Shown here one piece after another: positions 25,617 to 34,983 of a stretch of 64,000 nt of DNA. Source of the stretch: Luteimonas deserti (GTDB lineage: Bacteria; Pseudomonadota; Gammaproteobacteria; Xanthomonadales; Xanthomonadaceae); NCBI RefSeq assembly GCF_013425765.1, contig NZ_JACCJZ010000013.1:310001-374000 (forward strand). Direction: 5' to 3'. The number at the start of each line of letters is the position of its first letter. Within the stretch, counting starts at the first letter, position 1. A program made the translations under genes and the position numbers. Under the pieces are notes generated by a model. That model made no database searches, was not told the DNA's origin, and saw only the letters and a list, made by a program, of their open reading frames with translations.

Positions 25617-28121
25617 ATGTCCGCAACGATTGCCCGCCGTCGCCTCTCCCTCGTCGTTTCCGCCACGCTGCTCGCCGCGGCCTTGGCCTGGGGGACGCCC
25701 GTCCTCGCGCAGGGCGCGACCGAAACCGCACCGACGACCAGCGGCTACCAGCTGCCGCCCGAGGCCCTGCAGGCGATCGTCGATGCGCCGCGTCCGCCGC
25801 GCCTGCTGTTGAGCCCGCAACGCGATCTGGTTGCGTTCCTGCAGACGCCGTCGCTGCCGGGTATCGCGGAAGTCGCGCAACCCGAGCTCAAGCTCGCCGG
25901 CATCCGGATCAACCCCAGGACCTATTCCGCTAGCCGCGCCTCGTTCGTGACCGACCTGTGGCTGCGGCCGGTGGACGGCGGCAGTGACCAGCGCATCGCC
26001 GGGCTGCCCGAGCCCTTGTCGCTCGCCTCGCTGCTGTGGTCGCCGGACCAGCGCCATATCGCCTTCAGCCAGGTCGATGTGCGCGCCGGCGAGGTGCAGC
26101 TGTGGGTCGTCGACGTCGCCACCCGCCAGGCGCGGCGCCTGCTCGCGCAGCCGCTCAACGCGGTGGTCGGCAACGGCTTCGAATGGATGCCCGACAGCCG
26201 CAGCCTGCTGGTCCGTCTGCGTCCTGATGGGCAGGGCGACATCGCCCAGGACGACGCCGTGCCTGGCGGTCCGAACGTGCAGGACACCGGCGCCGGCGGC
26301 ACCGTGCAGCAGCTGCGGACCTATCAGGACCTGTTGCGCAGCGAAGCGGATGCGCGCGTGTTCGCGCACTACATCACCAGCCAGCTCGCACGCGTCGCCC
26401 TCGACGGCGCGGTGGCGCCGATCGGCGCCTCCGGCATGACCACGAGCGCGAGCGCATCGCCCGACGGACGCCACATCCTGCGCCAGCAGATCGACCGGCC
26501 GTTCTCCTACCAGGTGCCGTATTCGCGCTTCCCGCGGCGCATCGAGGTTATCGATCTCGACGGTGCCGTCCAGCACACGGTCGCGAACCTGCCGCTGGTC
26601 GAGGGCCTTCCGGTCGGCAACGACGCAGTGCCGACCGGTGTGCGTTCGGTCGCCTGGCGCAGCGATGCGCCGGCGACGCTGGCGTGGGTCGAGGCGCAGG
26701 ACGGCGGCGATCCCTCGCGTGAGGTGGACGTGCGCGACATCGTCTACATGCAGGCGGCGCCGTTCCGCGGCGCGCCCCAGGTACTGGCCGAGCTGTCGAT
26801 GCGCTATGCCGGCACGCAGTGGGGCAGCGGTGATCTGGCGCTGCTGACCGAGTACTGGTGGAGGACGCGGCAGATCCGCGAGTGGCGGCTGCAGCCCGAT
26901 GGCGGCGCCGCACCGGCGCTGGTGCGCGATGGTTCCTACGAAGACCGCTACGCCGATCCCGGCACGGCGGTCACGATGCCCGACGCCACCGGCAACAGCC
27001 GGCTGCTGATCGCCGCCGACGGAAGCAGCATCTACCGCATCGGCGATGGCGCCTCGGACGAGGGCGATCGCCCGTTCCTCGACCGGCAGAACCTGGCCGA
27101 TGGCAGCACGACGAGGCTGTTCCATTCGCAGGCGCCCTATTACGAATCACCGGCGGCGGTGCTCGATGCGCAGGCCACGCGGCTGCTGACCTCGCGCGAA
27201 ACCCAGACCGAGCCGGCGAACTACGTCGTGCGCCGGCTCGATGTACCCGATGCTGCGCCGGTGCCGCTGACCGCGTTCGAACATCCCACGCCGCAGCTGC
27301 GCGACGTGCAGAAGGAGCTGGTGCGCTTCAAGCGCAAGGACGGCGTCGACCTCAGCGGCACGCTGTACCTGCCGGCCGGCTACGACGCCGGGCGCGACGG
27401 CCCGCTGCCGATGCTGATGTGGGCGTATCCGGGCGAGTTCAAATCCGCCGACGCGGCCAGCCAGGTCACCGATTCGCCGCACCGGTTCAATGCGATCGGC
27501 TTCTGGGGCCCGCAGGCGTTCCTGGCGATGGGCTATGCGGTGTTCGCCGACGTGTCGATGCCGATCATCGGTGAGGGCGCGGCCGAGCCGAACGACACCT
27601 ACATCGAACAGCTCGTCGCCAGTGCGGAAGCGGCGATCGACGAGGCAGTGCGCCGCGGCGTCGCCGACCGGCGCCGGGTCGCGATCGGCGGCCATTCCTA
27701 CGGCGCCTTCATGACCGGCAACCTGCTCGCGCATTCGCGCCTGTTCGCGGCCGGCATCGCCCGCAGCGGTGCCTACAACCGCACGCTGACCCCGTTCGGC
27801 TTCCAGGCCGAGGAGCGCAACTACTGGCAGGCGCAGGACACGTATCTGAAGATGTCGCCGTTCAACTACGCCGGGCAGATCAAGGATCCGATCCTGCTGA
27901 TCCACGGCGAAGAGGACAACAACTCCGGCACCTTCCCGATGCAGAGCGAGCGCATGTTCGCCGCGATCAAGGGCCTGGGCGGCAATGCGCGGCTGGTGAT
28001 GCTGCCGAAGGAATCGCACGGCTACCGCGCACGCGAGTCGATCCTGCACATGCTCTACGAGACCAATGCCTGGCTCGACCGGCATGTGAAGAACCGGCCG
28101 GCGGCCGCGGCCACACGCTGA
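25617..28121 (+). CDS. S9-family serine peptidase (prolyl oligopeptidase type), secreted
   Basis: 834-residue exported peptidase. A signal peptide (about residues 1-32) precedes a beta-propeller of about 580 residues and a C-terminal alpha/beta hydrolase. The nucleophile is in GGHSYGAFMTGN near residue 692. The acid follows in LLIHGEEDNNSGTFP and the base in LPKESHGYRARES. Length and architecture fit the glutamyl endopeptidase-like or dipeptidyl-peptidase-like S9 members common in Xanthomonadaceae. Exact cleavage specificity cannot be read. It is preceded by a terminator, so it probably has its own promoter in the 130-base gap. Confidence 0.9.
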   Translation: MSATIARRRLSLVVSATLLAAALAWGTPVLAQGATETAPTTSGYQLPPEALQAIVDAPRPPRLLLSPQRDLVAFLQTPSLPGIAEVAQPELKLAGIRINPRTYSASRASFVTDLWLRPVDGGSDQRIAGLPEPLSLASLLWSPDQRHIAFSQVDVRAGEVQLWVVDVATRQARRLLAQPLNAVVGNGFEWMPDSRSLLVRLRPDGQGDIAQDDAVPGGPNVQDTGAGGTVQQLRTYQDLLRSEADARVFAHYITSQLARVALDGAVAPIGASGMTTSASASPDGRHILRQQIDRPFSYQVPYSRFPRRIEVIDLDGAVQHTVANLPLVEGLPVGNDAVPTGVRSVAWRSDAPATLAWVEAQDGGDPSREVDVRDIVYMQAAPFRGAPQVLAELSMRYAGTQWGSGDLALLTEYWWRTRQIREWRLQPDGGAAPALVRDGSYEDRYADPGTAVTMPDATGNSRLLIAADGSSIYRIGDGASDEGDRPFLDRQNLADGSTTRLFHSQAPYYESPAAVLDAQATRLLTSRETQTEPANYVVRRLDVPDAAPVPLTAFEHPTPQLRDVQKELVRFKRKDGVDLSGTLYLPAGYDAGRDGPLPMLMWAYPGEFKSADAASQVTDSPHRFNAIGFWGPQAFLAMGYAVFADVSMPIIGEGAAEPNDTYIEQLVASAEAAIDEAVRRGVADRRRVAIGGHSYGAFMTGNLLAHSRLFAAGIARSGAYNRTLTPFGFQAEERNYWQAQDTYLKMSPFNYAGQIKDPILLIHGEEDNNSGTFPMQSERMFAAIKGLGGNARLVMLPKESHGYRARESILHMLYETNAWLDRHVKNRPAAAATR

Positions 28122-28338
28122 GCGGCCCGGCCGGCGCCGCGCAGGCGGCTGCCGGTCGACGGGACAGGGCGACCGCGCCCCGCGGTGCGTCGGCGTCGGG
28201 GGGGGCACGGCGGAGGGCCCCGCAGTGCCGCCATCACCGGCGGTCCTTGTGGCGCGGTCGCCGTCTTCGTTCCGCGCCGCGCTCGACCCGGATCCGCCTC
28301 TCGCGCTGCGTCGTTCGAAGACCCAGCCAAGGCGGGGA

Positions 28339-29070
28339 TCAGGCCCAGTCGGGCGTGGGCAGCTCCGCGACGGCCCGGCGCATGCTGTCGTTCCAGCTCT
28401 GTCGGATCGCGACCAGATAGGGATCGGTGTCCTCGAACCGGTGCTGCACCCCGATCTGGAAACTGTCGCGCCGGTACACCAGCAGGTCGATCGGCGTGCC
28501 CACCGACAGGTTGGAGCGGATCGTCGAATCGAACGACACCAGGCTGCACTTGGCGGCGGTCACCAGGTCGGTGCGTGCGTTGACCACGCGATCGAGGATC
28601 GGTTTACCGAACTTCGTCTCGCCGGTCTGGAAGAACGGGGTCTCCACCGAGCTTTCGATGAAGTTGCCCTCGGAATACACGAGGAACAACCGCGGCGCCT
28701 CACCCCGGATCTGGCCGCCGACGATGAAGCTGCCGGACGGATCGATGCCGCCGTCGCGAAGATAGGCCTCGTCCCGCGCGCGGATCTCGCGCATCGCATC
28801 GCCGATCGCCTGCGCCACCTGGAACATGGACTGCGCGCTGCGCAGGCTGGCGCGCTCGGGCTCCTGGCGCTCGCGGTGCTCGATGAGGTTGAGCGCGTTC
28901 TGGGTGAGCGAGAGGTTGCCTGCCGACAAGGTCACCACGACCCGGTCGCCACCCTCGGCCAGCACCCGCATCTTGCCCGCACGGCGCACGTGGTCGACAC
29001 CCGCGTTGGTGCGCGAATCGGACGCCAGGACGAGGCCCTCGGCGAGATTCATTCCGATGCAGTAGGTCAT
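28339..29070 (-). CDS. Anbu, proteasome-like ancestral beta subunit
   Basis: 243-residue protein of the Ntn-hydrolase proteasome family, Anbu branch. It begins MTYCIGMNLAEGLVLASDSRTNAGVDHV, where Thr2 becomes the N-terminal nucleophile after Met removal. The LSAGNLSLTQN and GGIDPSGSFIVGGQIRGE blocks and the SVETPFFQTGETKFGKPIL region are typical. Anbu assembles into open helical or ring-like complexes in known members. Downstream of the alpha-E and ATP-grasp genes on the same strand, it is the last gene of the cluster. Its substrates are unknown in the family. Confidence 0.9.
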   Translation of the reverse strand: MTYCIGMNLAEGLVLASDSRTNAGVDHVRRAGKMRVLAEGGDRVVVTLSAGNLSLTQNALNLIEHRERQEPERASLRSAQSMFQVAQAIGDAMREIRARDEAYLRDGGIDPSGSFIVGGQIRGEAPRLFLVYSEGNFIESSVETPFFQTGETKFGKPILDRVVNARTDLVTAAKCSLVSFDSTIRSNLSVGTPIDLLVYRRDSFQIGVQHRFEDTDPYLVAIRQSWNDSMRRAVAELPTPDWA

Positions 29071-29137
29071 GGGCGGGTTCGGCCTCGCGGTCGACGTGGG
29101 GCGGCCATTGTGCCCGCACGCGACCGGTGGGGACACC

Positions 29138-30145
29138 TCACCCGGTGGTCTGCCACTGCGTCTGGCGAACGACACCGGGTCCGAGCGGCGTGGCGGAGGT
29201 GGTCATGAACTGCCGGTGGATCTCGACTCCGAGACGATCGAGGCCGGTCATCGTGCCCTGCAGCCAGGCTTCCAGGCCGCCGGCGATGATCTCGTCGATG
29301 CGCGCATACCGCGACTGCGCGGCCAGCGCACCGGCGATCCGCGCCACCTCCAGCGACTCGCCGCCCGACAGCGACTGCAGCACCCGATGCAGCGAGCCCA
29401 CGCAGGTCTGCAGCGAACGGGGGTTGTCCGGATTGAGCAGCATCAGCTCGGCCACCCCGGCCGGGCTCACCGAATCGCGATACAGGCGGCGATAGGTCTC
29501 GAAGGCCGACAGCGCCTGCAGCAGCGCGCTCCACTGGAAGTACTGCACGGCGTCGCGCGCTTCGCCGCTCTCTGGAAGATCGTCGTCGCTGCCGATCATG
29601 TCGAGCAGGCGGATCGCCCAGTCCGCACGTTCGATGAAGGCGCCCATCTGCAGGAAGCGGTAGCCCTCGCCACGGCCCAGCGTGCCGATGGTGATGCCGC
29701 GGAAGGAGGCCGAGCGCGACTTCACCCATTCCAGCGTGTTGCTGAGGCCCTCGTGGCGCAGGCGCAGCGCATCGAGCCGACGGATGTCGAGCCAGGACCC
29801 GTTGAGGTCTTCGTACATCTCGGAGGTGATCGCCACCCGCTGCGCGCGGGCGTTCTCGCGCGCGTAGCGGAAGCAGCTGTAGATCGAACCGGGATTGTCC
29901 GGCGACAGCAGGAGGTGGTGGACGACGCTCTCGGTGTCGAGCTGGTCGTGCTGCTCGAGGAAGGCGTCGACGATCCCGAGCGAGTCCAGCGCGCGACGCC
30001 AGGGCGCCGCGCGCGCCTTGCCGCGGTCCAGGCGCTCGGGCAGCAGCGCGATGCGCTGCGCCATGTCGAGCAGACGCGCGGTGTTCTCCGCGCGCTCGAT
30101 GTTGCGGGATACCCAGTACAGATCGTTCGCGGTGCGGCAGAGCAT
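29138..30145 (-). CDS. Alpha-E domain protein
   Basis: 335-residue, all-helical protein of the alpha-E family (DUF403). It is recognised by MLCRTANDLYWVSRNIERAENTARLLD at the start, FLQMGAFIERADWAIRLLDM and LLNPDNPRSLQ. The helices carry conserved Arg/Glu pairs (ERAENTAR, ERAD). In many bacteria this gene sits next to circularly permuted ATP-grasp ligases, transglutaminase-like proteins and Anbu, and is thought to assist peptide ligation; its chemistry is unknown. Here it lies between the ATP-grasp and Anbu genes with gaps of 86 and 67 bases. Confidence 0.9.
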   Translation of the reverse strand: MLCRTANDLYWVSRNIERAENTARLLDMAQRIALLPERLDRGKARAAPWRRALDSLGIVDAFLEQHDQLDTESVVHHLLLSPDNPGSIYSCFRYARENARAQRVAITSEMYEDLNGSWLDIRRLDALRLRHEGLSNTLEWVKSRSASFRGITIGTLGRGEGYRFLQMGAFIERADWAIRLLDMIGSDDDLPESGEARDAVQYFQWSALLQALSAFETYRRLYRDSVSPAGVAELMLLNPDNPRSLQTCVGSLHRVLQSLSGGESLEVARIAGALAAQSRYARIDEIIAGGLEAWLQGTMTGLDRLGVEIHRQFMTTSATPLGPGVVRQTQWQTTG

Positions 30146-30231
30146 CGGTCAGGTCCTGGTCGAGAGGCCGGCGCGCGGCGCCGTCATGACGTTCGGTGGC
30201 GCCTCGCCCACGTGGCGACGGGCGATGCGGC

Positions 30232-31644
30232 TCATGCTTCCATCACCCAGGTGTCCTTGGTGCCGCCGCCCTGCGAGGAGTTCACCACCAGCGAACCTTC
30301 GCGCAGTGCGACGCGGGTGAGCCCGCCGGGCACCACGTGGATCCGCCGCCCGCTGAGCACGTAGGGACGCAGGTCGATGTGGCGCGGCGCGAGGCCGCTT
30401 TCGACGAACGTGGGGCAGGTGGACAGCGACAGCGTGGGCTGGGCGATGTAGTTGCCCGGGTCGGCGAGGATGCGTGCGCGGAACTCCTCGATCTCCGCCC
30501 GGGTCGACGCGGGGCCGACGAGCATGCCGTAGCCGCCGGCGCCATGGACCTCCTTGACCACCAGTTCCGGGAGATGCTCGAGCACGTACTTCAGGTCGTC
30601 CGGATTGCGCAGCTGCCAGGTCGGCACGTTGTGCAGGATCGGTTCCTCGCTGAGGTAGTAGCGGATCATCTCCGGCACGAAGGGATAGACCGATTTGTCG
30701 TCCCCGACACCGGTGCCCGGCGCATTGGCCAGGGTGACGTTGCCGGCGCGGTAGGCATCGAACAGGCCCGGCACGCCGAGCATGGAGTCGGGGCGGAATA
30801 CCGTGGGATCGAGATAGTCGTCATTGATCCGGCGATAGATCACGTGCACCCGCTGCGCCCCGCGGGTGGTCTGCGCATAGACCATGTCGTGCTGCACGAA
30901 CAGATCGGCACCCTCGACCAGTTCCACACCCATCTGCTGGGCGAGAAACGCATGCTCGAAATACGCGGAGTTGGCGGCGCCGGGGGTCAGCACCGCGACC
31001 ACCGGATTGTCGATATTGGCCGGCGCGCACTGGCGCAGGACGTCGAGCAGGGCGTCGGGATAACGTTCGACCGGCGCGATCTGCTGGCGCGCGAACAGTT
31101 CCGGCGTCAGCCGGGCCATCATGCGCCGGTTCTCGAGCATGTAGGACACGCCCGAGGCCACCCGGAGGTTGTCCTCCAGCACGTAGTACTCGCCGTCACC
31201 GGCGCGCACGAGGTCGATGCCCGAGACGTGCGAATACGTGTCGCAGGCGATCTTCAGGCCCTGCATTTCCTTGCGGTATTCGCTGTTCGCGAGCACCAGC
31301 GCCGGTGGAATGCGCCCGTCGCGCAGGATGCGCTGCTCGCCGTAGACATCGCCGAGAAACAGGTTCAACGCATGCACGCGCTGGCGCAGGCCCGCCTCGA
31401 GCATCTTCCATTCCGGGGCGGGCAGGATGCGCGGCACGATGTCGAACGGAATCAGGCGTTCGTTGCCCGACTCCTCGCCGTAGACCGAGAACGTGATGCC
31501 GACGCGGTGGAACGAGACCTCGGCCTCGCGGCGCTTGTGCGCGATCTCGTCGCCCGGCGTGCGCTGCAACCAGTCGTTGAACACCCCGTAGTGCGCGCGC
31601 ACCGCGCCGGTGGGGTCGTGCATCTCGTCATAGGCAGGCCGCAT
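30232..31644 (-). CDS. Circularly permuted type 2 ATP-grasp protein
   Basis: 470-residue putative ligase in which the ATP-grasp fold is circularly permuted (DUF404/DUF407 type). Marks include AYDEMHDPTGAVRAHYGVF at the start, GVTFSVYG-like text (GITFSVYGEESGNERLIPFD), VLEDNLRVASGVSYMLENR, the LANAPGTGVGDDKSVYPFVP block, VVKEVHGAGGYGMLVGP and the C-terminal SSQGGGTKDTWV. Such enzymes are predicted to form peptide or amide bonds using ATP. Start 31644 was chosen because MRPAYDEMHD fits the family N-terminus; an ATG 22 codons upstream exists. It is the first gene of the Anbu cluster. Confidence 0.9.
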   Translation of the reverse strand: MRPAYDEMHDPTGAVRAHYGVFNDWLQRTPGDEIAHKRREAEVSFHRVGITFSVYGEESGNERLIPFDIVPRILPAPEWKMLEAGLRQRVHALNLFLGDVYGEQRILRDGRIPPALVLANSEYRKEMQGLKIACDTYSHVSGIDLVRAGDGEYYVLEDNLRVASGVSYMLENRRMMARLTPELFARQQIAPVERYPDALLDVLRQCAPANIDNPVVAVLTPGAANSAYFEHAFLAQQMGVELVEGADLFVQHDMVYAQTTRGAQRVHVIYRRINDDYLDPTVFRPDSMLGVPGLFDAYRAGNVTLANAPGTGVGDDKSVYPFVPEMIRYYLSEEPILHNVPTWQLRNPDDLKYVLEHLPELVVKEVHGAGGYGMLVGPASTRAEIEEFRARILADPGNYIAQPTLSLSTCPTFVESGLAPRHIDLRPYVLSGRRIHVVPGGLTRVALREGSLVVNSSQGGGTKDTWVMEA

Positions 31645-31782
31645 CGCGCACACGCTCCGGTCGATCGCGAAGCAGGCCGCTCCGCCGGTGCAGCATGCGT
31701 CCCACGTCATGCAGGACAGGTGAGGCCCCGGCTGCGCACCCCGCGACACGCGGCCCGATGGGCGCGCGGCAGCCGCAAACGC

Positions 31783-31808
31783 ACACGGGCCGCATGCGCG
31801 GCCCGTGT
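31783..31808 (-). terminator. Hairpin downstream of metK
   Basis: An 11-bp perfect stem (31783-31793 with 31798-31808, loop ATGC) 25 bases beyond the metK stop. On the minus strand the following bases contain only GTTTG, so termination would be weak or factor-assisted. Confidence 0.5.
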
Positions 31809-31832
31809 CGTCCCGATCCGGCGGCAGCCGAT

Positions 31833-33044
31833 CTACTTCAGCTTGGCGTCCGCGCGCAGCGCATCGGCACGGTCGGTCTTCTCCCACGAGAACGCGGTGG
31901 CCGCGATCTGCGCGCCGGCGCCATCGGTATAAGCGAACTCCTTCGGCTTGCGGCCGAAGTGGCCATACGCCGCCGTCTGCTGGTACATCGGGTGGATCAG
32001 GTCGAGCATCTGGATGATGCCGTACGGGCGCAGGTCGAAATGCTTGCGGATCAGCTTCTCGATCGTCGCGTCCGGCACCTTGCCGGTGCCGAAGGTGGTG
32101 ACCGAGATCGAGGTCGGCTCGGCGACGCCGATCGCGTACGACACCTGCACCTCGCAACGGTCGGCGAGGCCGGCCGCGACGACGTTCTTGGCGACGTAGC
32201 GCGCGGCGTACGCGGCCGAGCGGTCGACCTTCGACGGATCCTTGCCCGAGAACGCGCCGCCACCGTGGCGCGCCCAGCCGCCGTAGGTGTCGACGATGAT
32301 CTTGCGGCCGGTCAGGCCGCAGTCGCCGACCGGTCCGCCGATGATGAACTTGCCGGTCGGATTGATGTGGTACTTGGTGCCCTTGTGCAGCCACTTCGCC
32401 GGCAGCACGGGCTTGATGATCTCCTCGCGGACGGCCTCGATGAGGTCCTTCTGCTTGATGCCCGGATCGTGCTGGGTCGACAGCACCACGGCGTCGATCG
32501 CGGTCGCCCTGCCATCCTCGTAGCGCAGCGTGACCTGCGACTTCGCATCGGGACGCAGCCAAGACAGGCTGGAGTTCTTCTTCTTGCGAACCTGCGCCTG
32601 GCGCTCGACCAGACGGTGCGACAGATGGATCGCCGCCGGCATGAAGCTGTCGGTCTCGTTGGTCGCGTAGCCGAACATCAGGCCCTGGTCACCCGCGCCC
32701 TGTTCTTCCGGCTTCTTGCGGTCCACGCCCTGGTTGATGTCGGGCGACTGCTTGCCGATCAGGTTCAGCACGCCGCAGGTCTCGCCGTCGAAGCCCACGT
32801 CCGAGCTGTTGTAGCCGATGTCGAGGATCACCTTGCGGGTCAACGCTTCGAGATCGATCCAGGCACTCGTGGTCACCTCGCCGGCGACGATCGCCACGCC
32901 CGTCTTGACCAGGGTCTCGCAGGCGACGCGCGCGCGCTTGTCCTGCTGCAGGATGGCGTCGAGCACCGCGTCGGAAATCTGGTCGGCGATCTTGTCCGGA
33001 TGGCCTTCGGAGACCGACTCGGAGGTGAAGAGATAGCTGGACAT
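31833..33044 (-). CDS. metK: S-adenosylmethionine synthase MetK
   Basis: 403-residue enzyme making SAM from ATP and methionine. The sequence contains [25 protein letters not shown] at the N-terminus, [12 protein letters not shown], the flexible-loop region and [22 protein letters not shown], all fully conserved. Length is normal. The leader is about 40 bases from a -10-like TATCAT (33086-33091, minus strand), with two copies of an ATATAGG-type element before the ATG. No SAM riboswitch was recognised. Together with ahcY and metF it supplies the methyl cycle. Confidence 0.97.
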   Translation of the reverse strand: MSSYLFTSESVSEGHPDKIADQISDAVLDAILQQDKRARVACETLVKTGVAIVAGEVTTSAWIDLEALTRKVILDIGYNSSDVGFDGETCGVLNLIGKQSPDINQGVDRKKPEEQGAGDQGLMFGYATNETDSFMPAAIHLSHRLVERQAQVRKKKNSSLSWLRPDAKSQVTLRYEDGRATAIDAVVLSTQHDPGIKQKDLIEAVREEIIKPVLPAKWLHKGTKYHINPTGKFIIGGPVGDCGLTGRKIIVDTYGGWARHGGGAFSGKDPSKVDRSAAYAARYVAKNVVAAGLADRCEVQVSYAIGVAEPTSISVTTFGTGKVPDATIEKLIRKHFDLRPYGIIQMLDLIHPMYQQTAAYGHFGRKPKEFAYTDGAGAQIAATAFSWEKTDRADALRADAKLK

Positions 33045-33189
33045 CAGGCCTATATCCCTATATTCGGATGAAAAGATGGCCGGGGATGATACACGTCGCC
33101 GGGCCTGCCCGCATCTTGGCCGGGTGGATGTTGCCGCCCGGTTAAGCGCCGCCGTTGCGGTGCGCAGGCGGACCCTCGACAATCCGGGC

Positions 33190-33870
33190 ATGCAACCCAT
33201 GACCGATCAGGCGCTCGATACGCTCGAGATGCTGCTGGAAACGCAGGCCGCGCCCCACGGCGGCATGTCCCTCGAAATGCTCGACGGCTATCTCTCGGCA
33301 CTGGTGGTCGGGCCGGTGACGCCTTCCCCGGAGCAGTACACCGGTGCCATCTGGGGCGACGGGCCGGCGCCGGACGAGGACCAGGCGCGCACGCGCAGCG
33401 AGCTGGTGACGGGTCTCTGGCACCACATCAGCTGGCGCGTGGCCCAGCCGCTGCCGGAAGAGGACGAGACCGACGACGAGACCAGCGATCCGCTGATGCC
33501 GCTGGTGCAGTTTCCGGCCGGCGATGCCGAGGCGGAACCCGAGGATGGCAGCGTGCCTGAGGCACTGGTGGACTTTCCGGCGGGCGCGGAGTGGGCACAG
33601 GGCTTCTTCGCCGGGGTGGGTCTCGCGGAACAGGCCTGGGACGGCTGGATCGACGACGACGAGGATCTCGCCGACGACGTCGCGATGCTGTCGCGGCTGG
33701 GGCTCTACAGCGCCGAGCACGCGAAGGACGTGGGCGTCGACGCCGACGAGGTCCCCGGCTTCGAGGAGCGCCTCGAGATGATCGGTGCGATTCCCGAAAT
33801 CCTCGCCCACTGTCATGCACTGCGTCTGGCGTCGTCGGGTGCGCGCGGCGACGGCGCCACGTTGCACTGA
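33190..33870 (+). CDS. UPF0149/YecA-like family protein
   Basis: 226-residue acidic cytoplasmic protein of the UPF0149 family. It shows [17 protein letters not shown] near residue 30 and [25 protein letters not shown] near residue 135, the two family signatures, with a long Asp/Glu-rich insert ([11 protein letters not shown]) between them. No C-terminal SEC-C zinc motif is visible, so this is the short form. Function unknown. It is divergent from metK and is followed by the YdjM-like gene 30 bases later. Confidence 0.8.
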   Translation: MQPMTDQALDTLEMLLETQAAPHGGMSLEMLDGYLSALVVGPVTPSPEQYTGAIWGDGPAPDEDQARTRSELVTGLWHHISWRVAQPLPEEDETDDETSDPLMPLVQFPAGDAEAEPEDGSVPEALVDFPAGAEWAQGFFAGVGLAEQAWDGWIDDDEDLADDVAMLSRLGLYSAEHAKDVGVDADEVPGFEERLEMIGAIPEILAHCHALRLASSGARGDGATLH

Positions 33871-33900
33871 AGCTCCGGGTGTCCTGACGGAGCGCTGCGC

Positions 33901-34950
33901 ATGGATTCGCTGACCCAGGTCGTGCTCGGGGCTTCGGTGGCGGCGGCGGTGGTCCCGGCCGCGCACCGCCGCGTCGCCCTGCTCGCCGGCGCGGCCTTGG
34001 GCACGCTCCCGGATCTCGACGGGCTCCCGATCGCGCTGTTGACCGACGATCCGGTCCTGCGCATGACCTTGCACCGGGGCCTGACCCATTCGCTGCTGGT
34101 GCTGCCCGTGTTCGGCGCCGCGCTCTGGTGGCTGTTCCGGCGGTTCGGTGCCGGACGCGTCGCGGCGTCGCCGGTGCGCTGGTTCTGGGCGATCCAGCTG
34201 GCCCTGGTCACGCATCCGCTGCTCGATGCCTTCACCGTCTACGGCACCCAGCTGCTGTGGCCGTTCCGGCCGTCGCCCGTGATGTGGTCGAGCGTCTTCA
34301 TCATCGATCCGCTGTACACGGTGTGGCTGCTGGTCGGGGTCGTGGTCGCGGCGGTCGCCGGGCCGCGGGTGCTCGGCCGTCGCGCGCTGGCGGCGGGCCT
34401 GGTGCTGAGCACGCTGTATCTCGGCTGGTCGCTGGTGGCCAAGGGTCTGGTCGAGCGCGACGCGGATCGCGCACTGAGTGCGATGGGCCTCGGCGATGCA
34501 CCGCGGTTCTCGGTGCCGATGCCGGCGACGACCCTGCTCTGGCGCGTGGTCGCGATGACCGACGAGGGATATGTCGAAGGGTTCCGTTCGCTCGCGGTGG
34601 ATCGCGGCCCGATGCGCTTCGACGCCTACGGGTCGGATGTCGAGGCGCTGCGCGCGAATGCGGCCTTGCCGGCCGTACAGCGGCTGGCGTGGTTCAACCG
34701 TGGCTTCATGGGTGCACGGGTGGTGGACGGCAGGCTGGAGCTCAGCGACCTGCGCATGGGCAGCGAGCCGGACTACTTCTTCCGGTTCACCGTGGCCGAG
34801 ACAGGGACGGGGGGCTGGCGGGCGGTGCCGCCGGAACAGGCGCCGATGTCGCGCGATCTCGGCGAGACCTGGCGCGCGACCTGGGCCCGGATCTGGCGCG
34901 ATCCGGGGCAGCCGGACGTGGACGGTGGCGACGCGGCCGGCAGGCCCTGA
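33901..34950 (+). CDS. YdjM-like membrane-bound metal-dependent hydrolase
   Basis: 349-residue inner-membrane protein of the YdjM/LexA-regulated (DUF457) type. The N-terminal half has four or five helices with conserved acidic and His residues: MDSLTQVVLGA at the start, GTLPDLDGLP, LHRGLTHSLL and THPLLDAFTVYGTQLLWPF, which form a predicted metal site. The C-terminal half is a soluble domain of about 160 residues. The substrate is unknown. It probably shares a transcript with the UPF0149 gene. Confidence 0.85.
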   Translation: MDSLTQVVLGASVAAAVVPAAHRRVALLAGAALGTLPDLDGLPIALLTDDPVLRMTLHRGLTHSLLVLPVFGAALWWLFRRFGAGRVAASPVRWFWAIQLALVTHPLLDAFTVYGTQLLWPFRPSPVMWSSVFIIDPLYTVWLLVGVVVAAVAGPRVLGRRALAAGLVLSTLYLGWSLVAKGLVERDADRALSAMGLGDAPRFSVPMPATTLLWRVVAMTDEGYVEGFRSLAVDRGPMRFDAYGSDVEALRANAALPAVQRLAWFNRGFMGARVVDGRLELSDLRMGSEPDYFFRFTVAETGTGGWRAVPPEQAPMSRDLGETWRATWARIWRDPGQPDVDGGDAAGRP

Positions 34951-34983
34951 CCTGCGCGCGACCGCGTCGCCGGGCGTGCAGGA

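Noticed and set aside
33045-33189. Possible SAM riboswitch in front of metK
   Set aside because: The leader is short and lacks the paired elements of SAM-I, SAM-II or SAM/SAH types that I can recognise; only a weak -10 and short repeats are seen.
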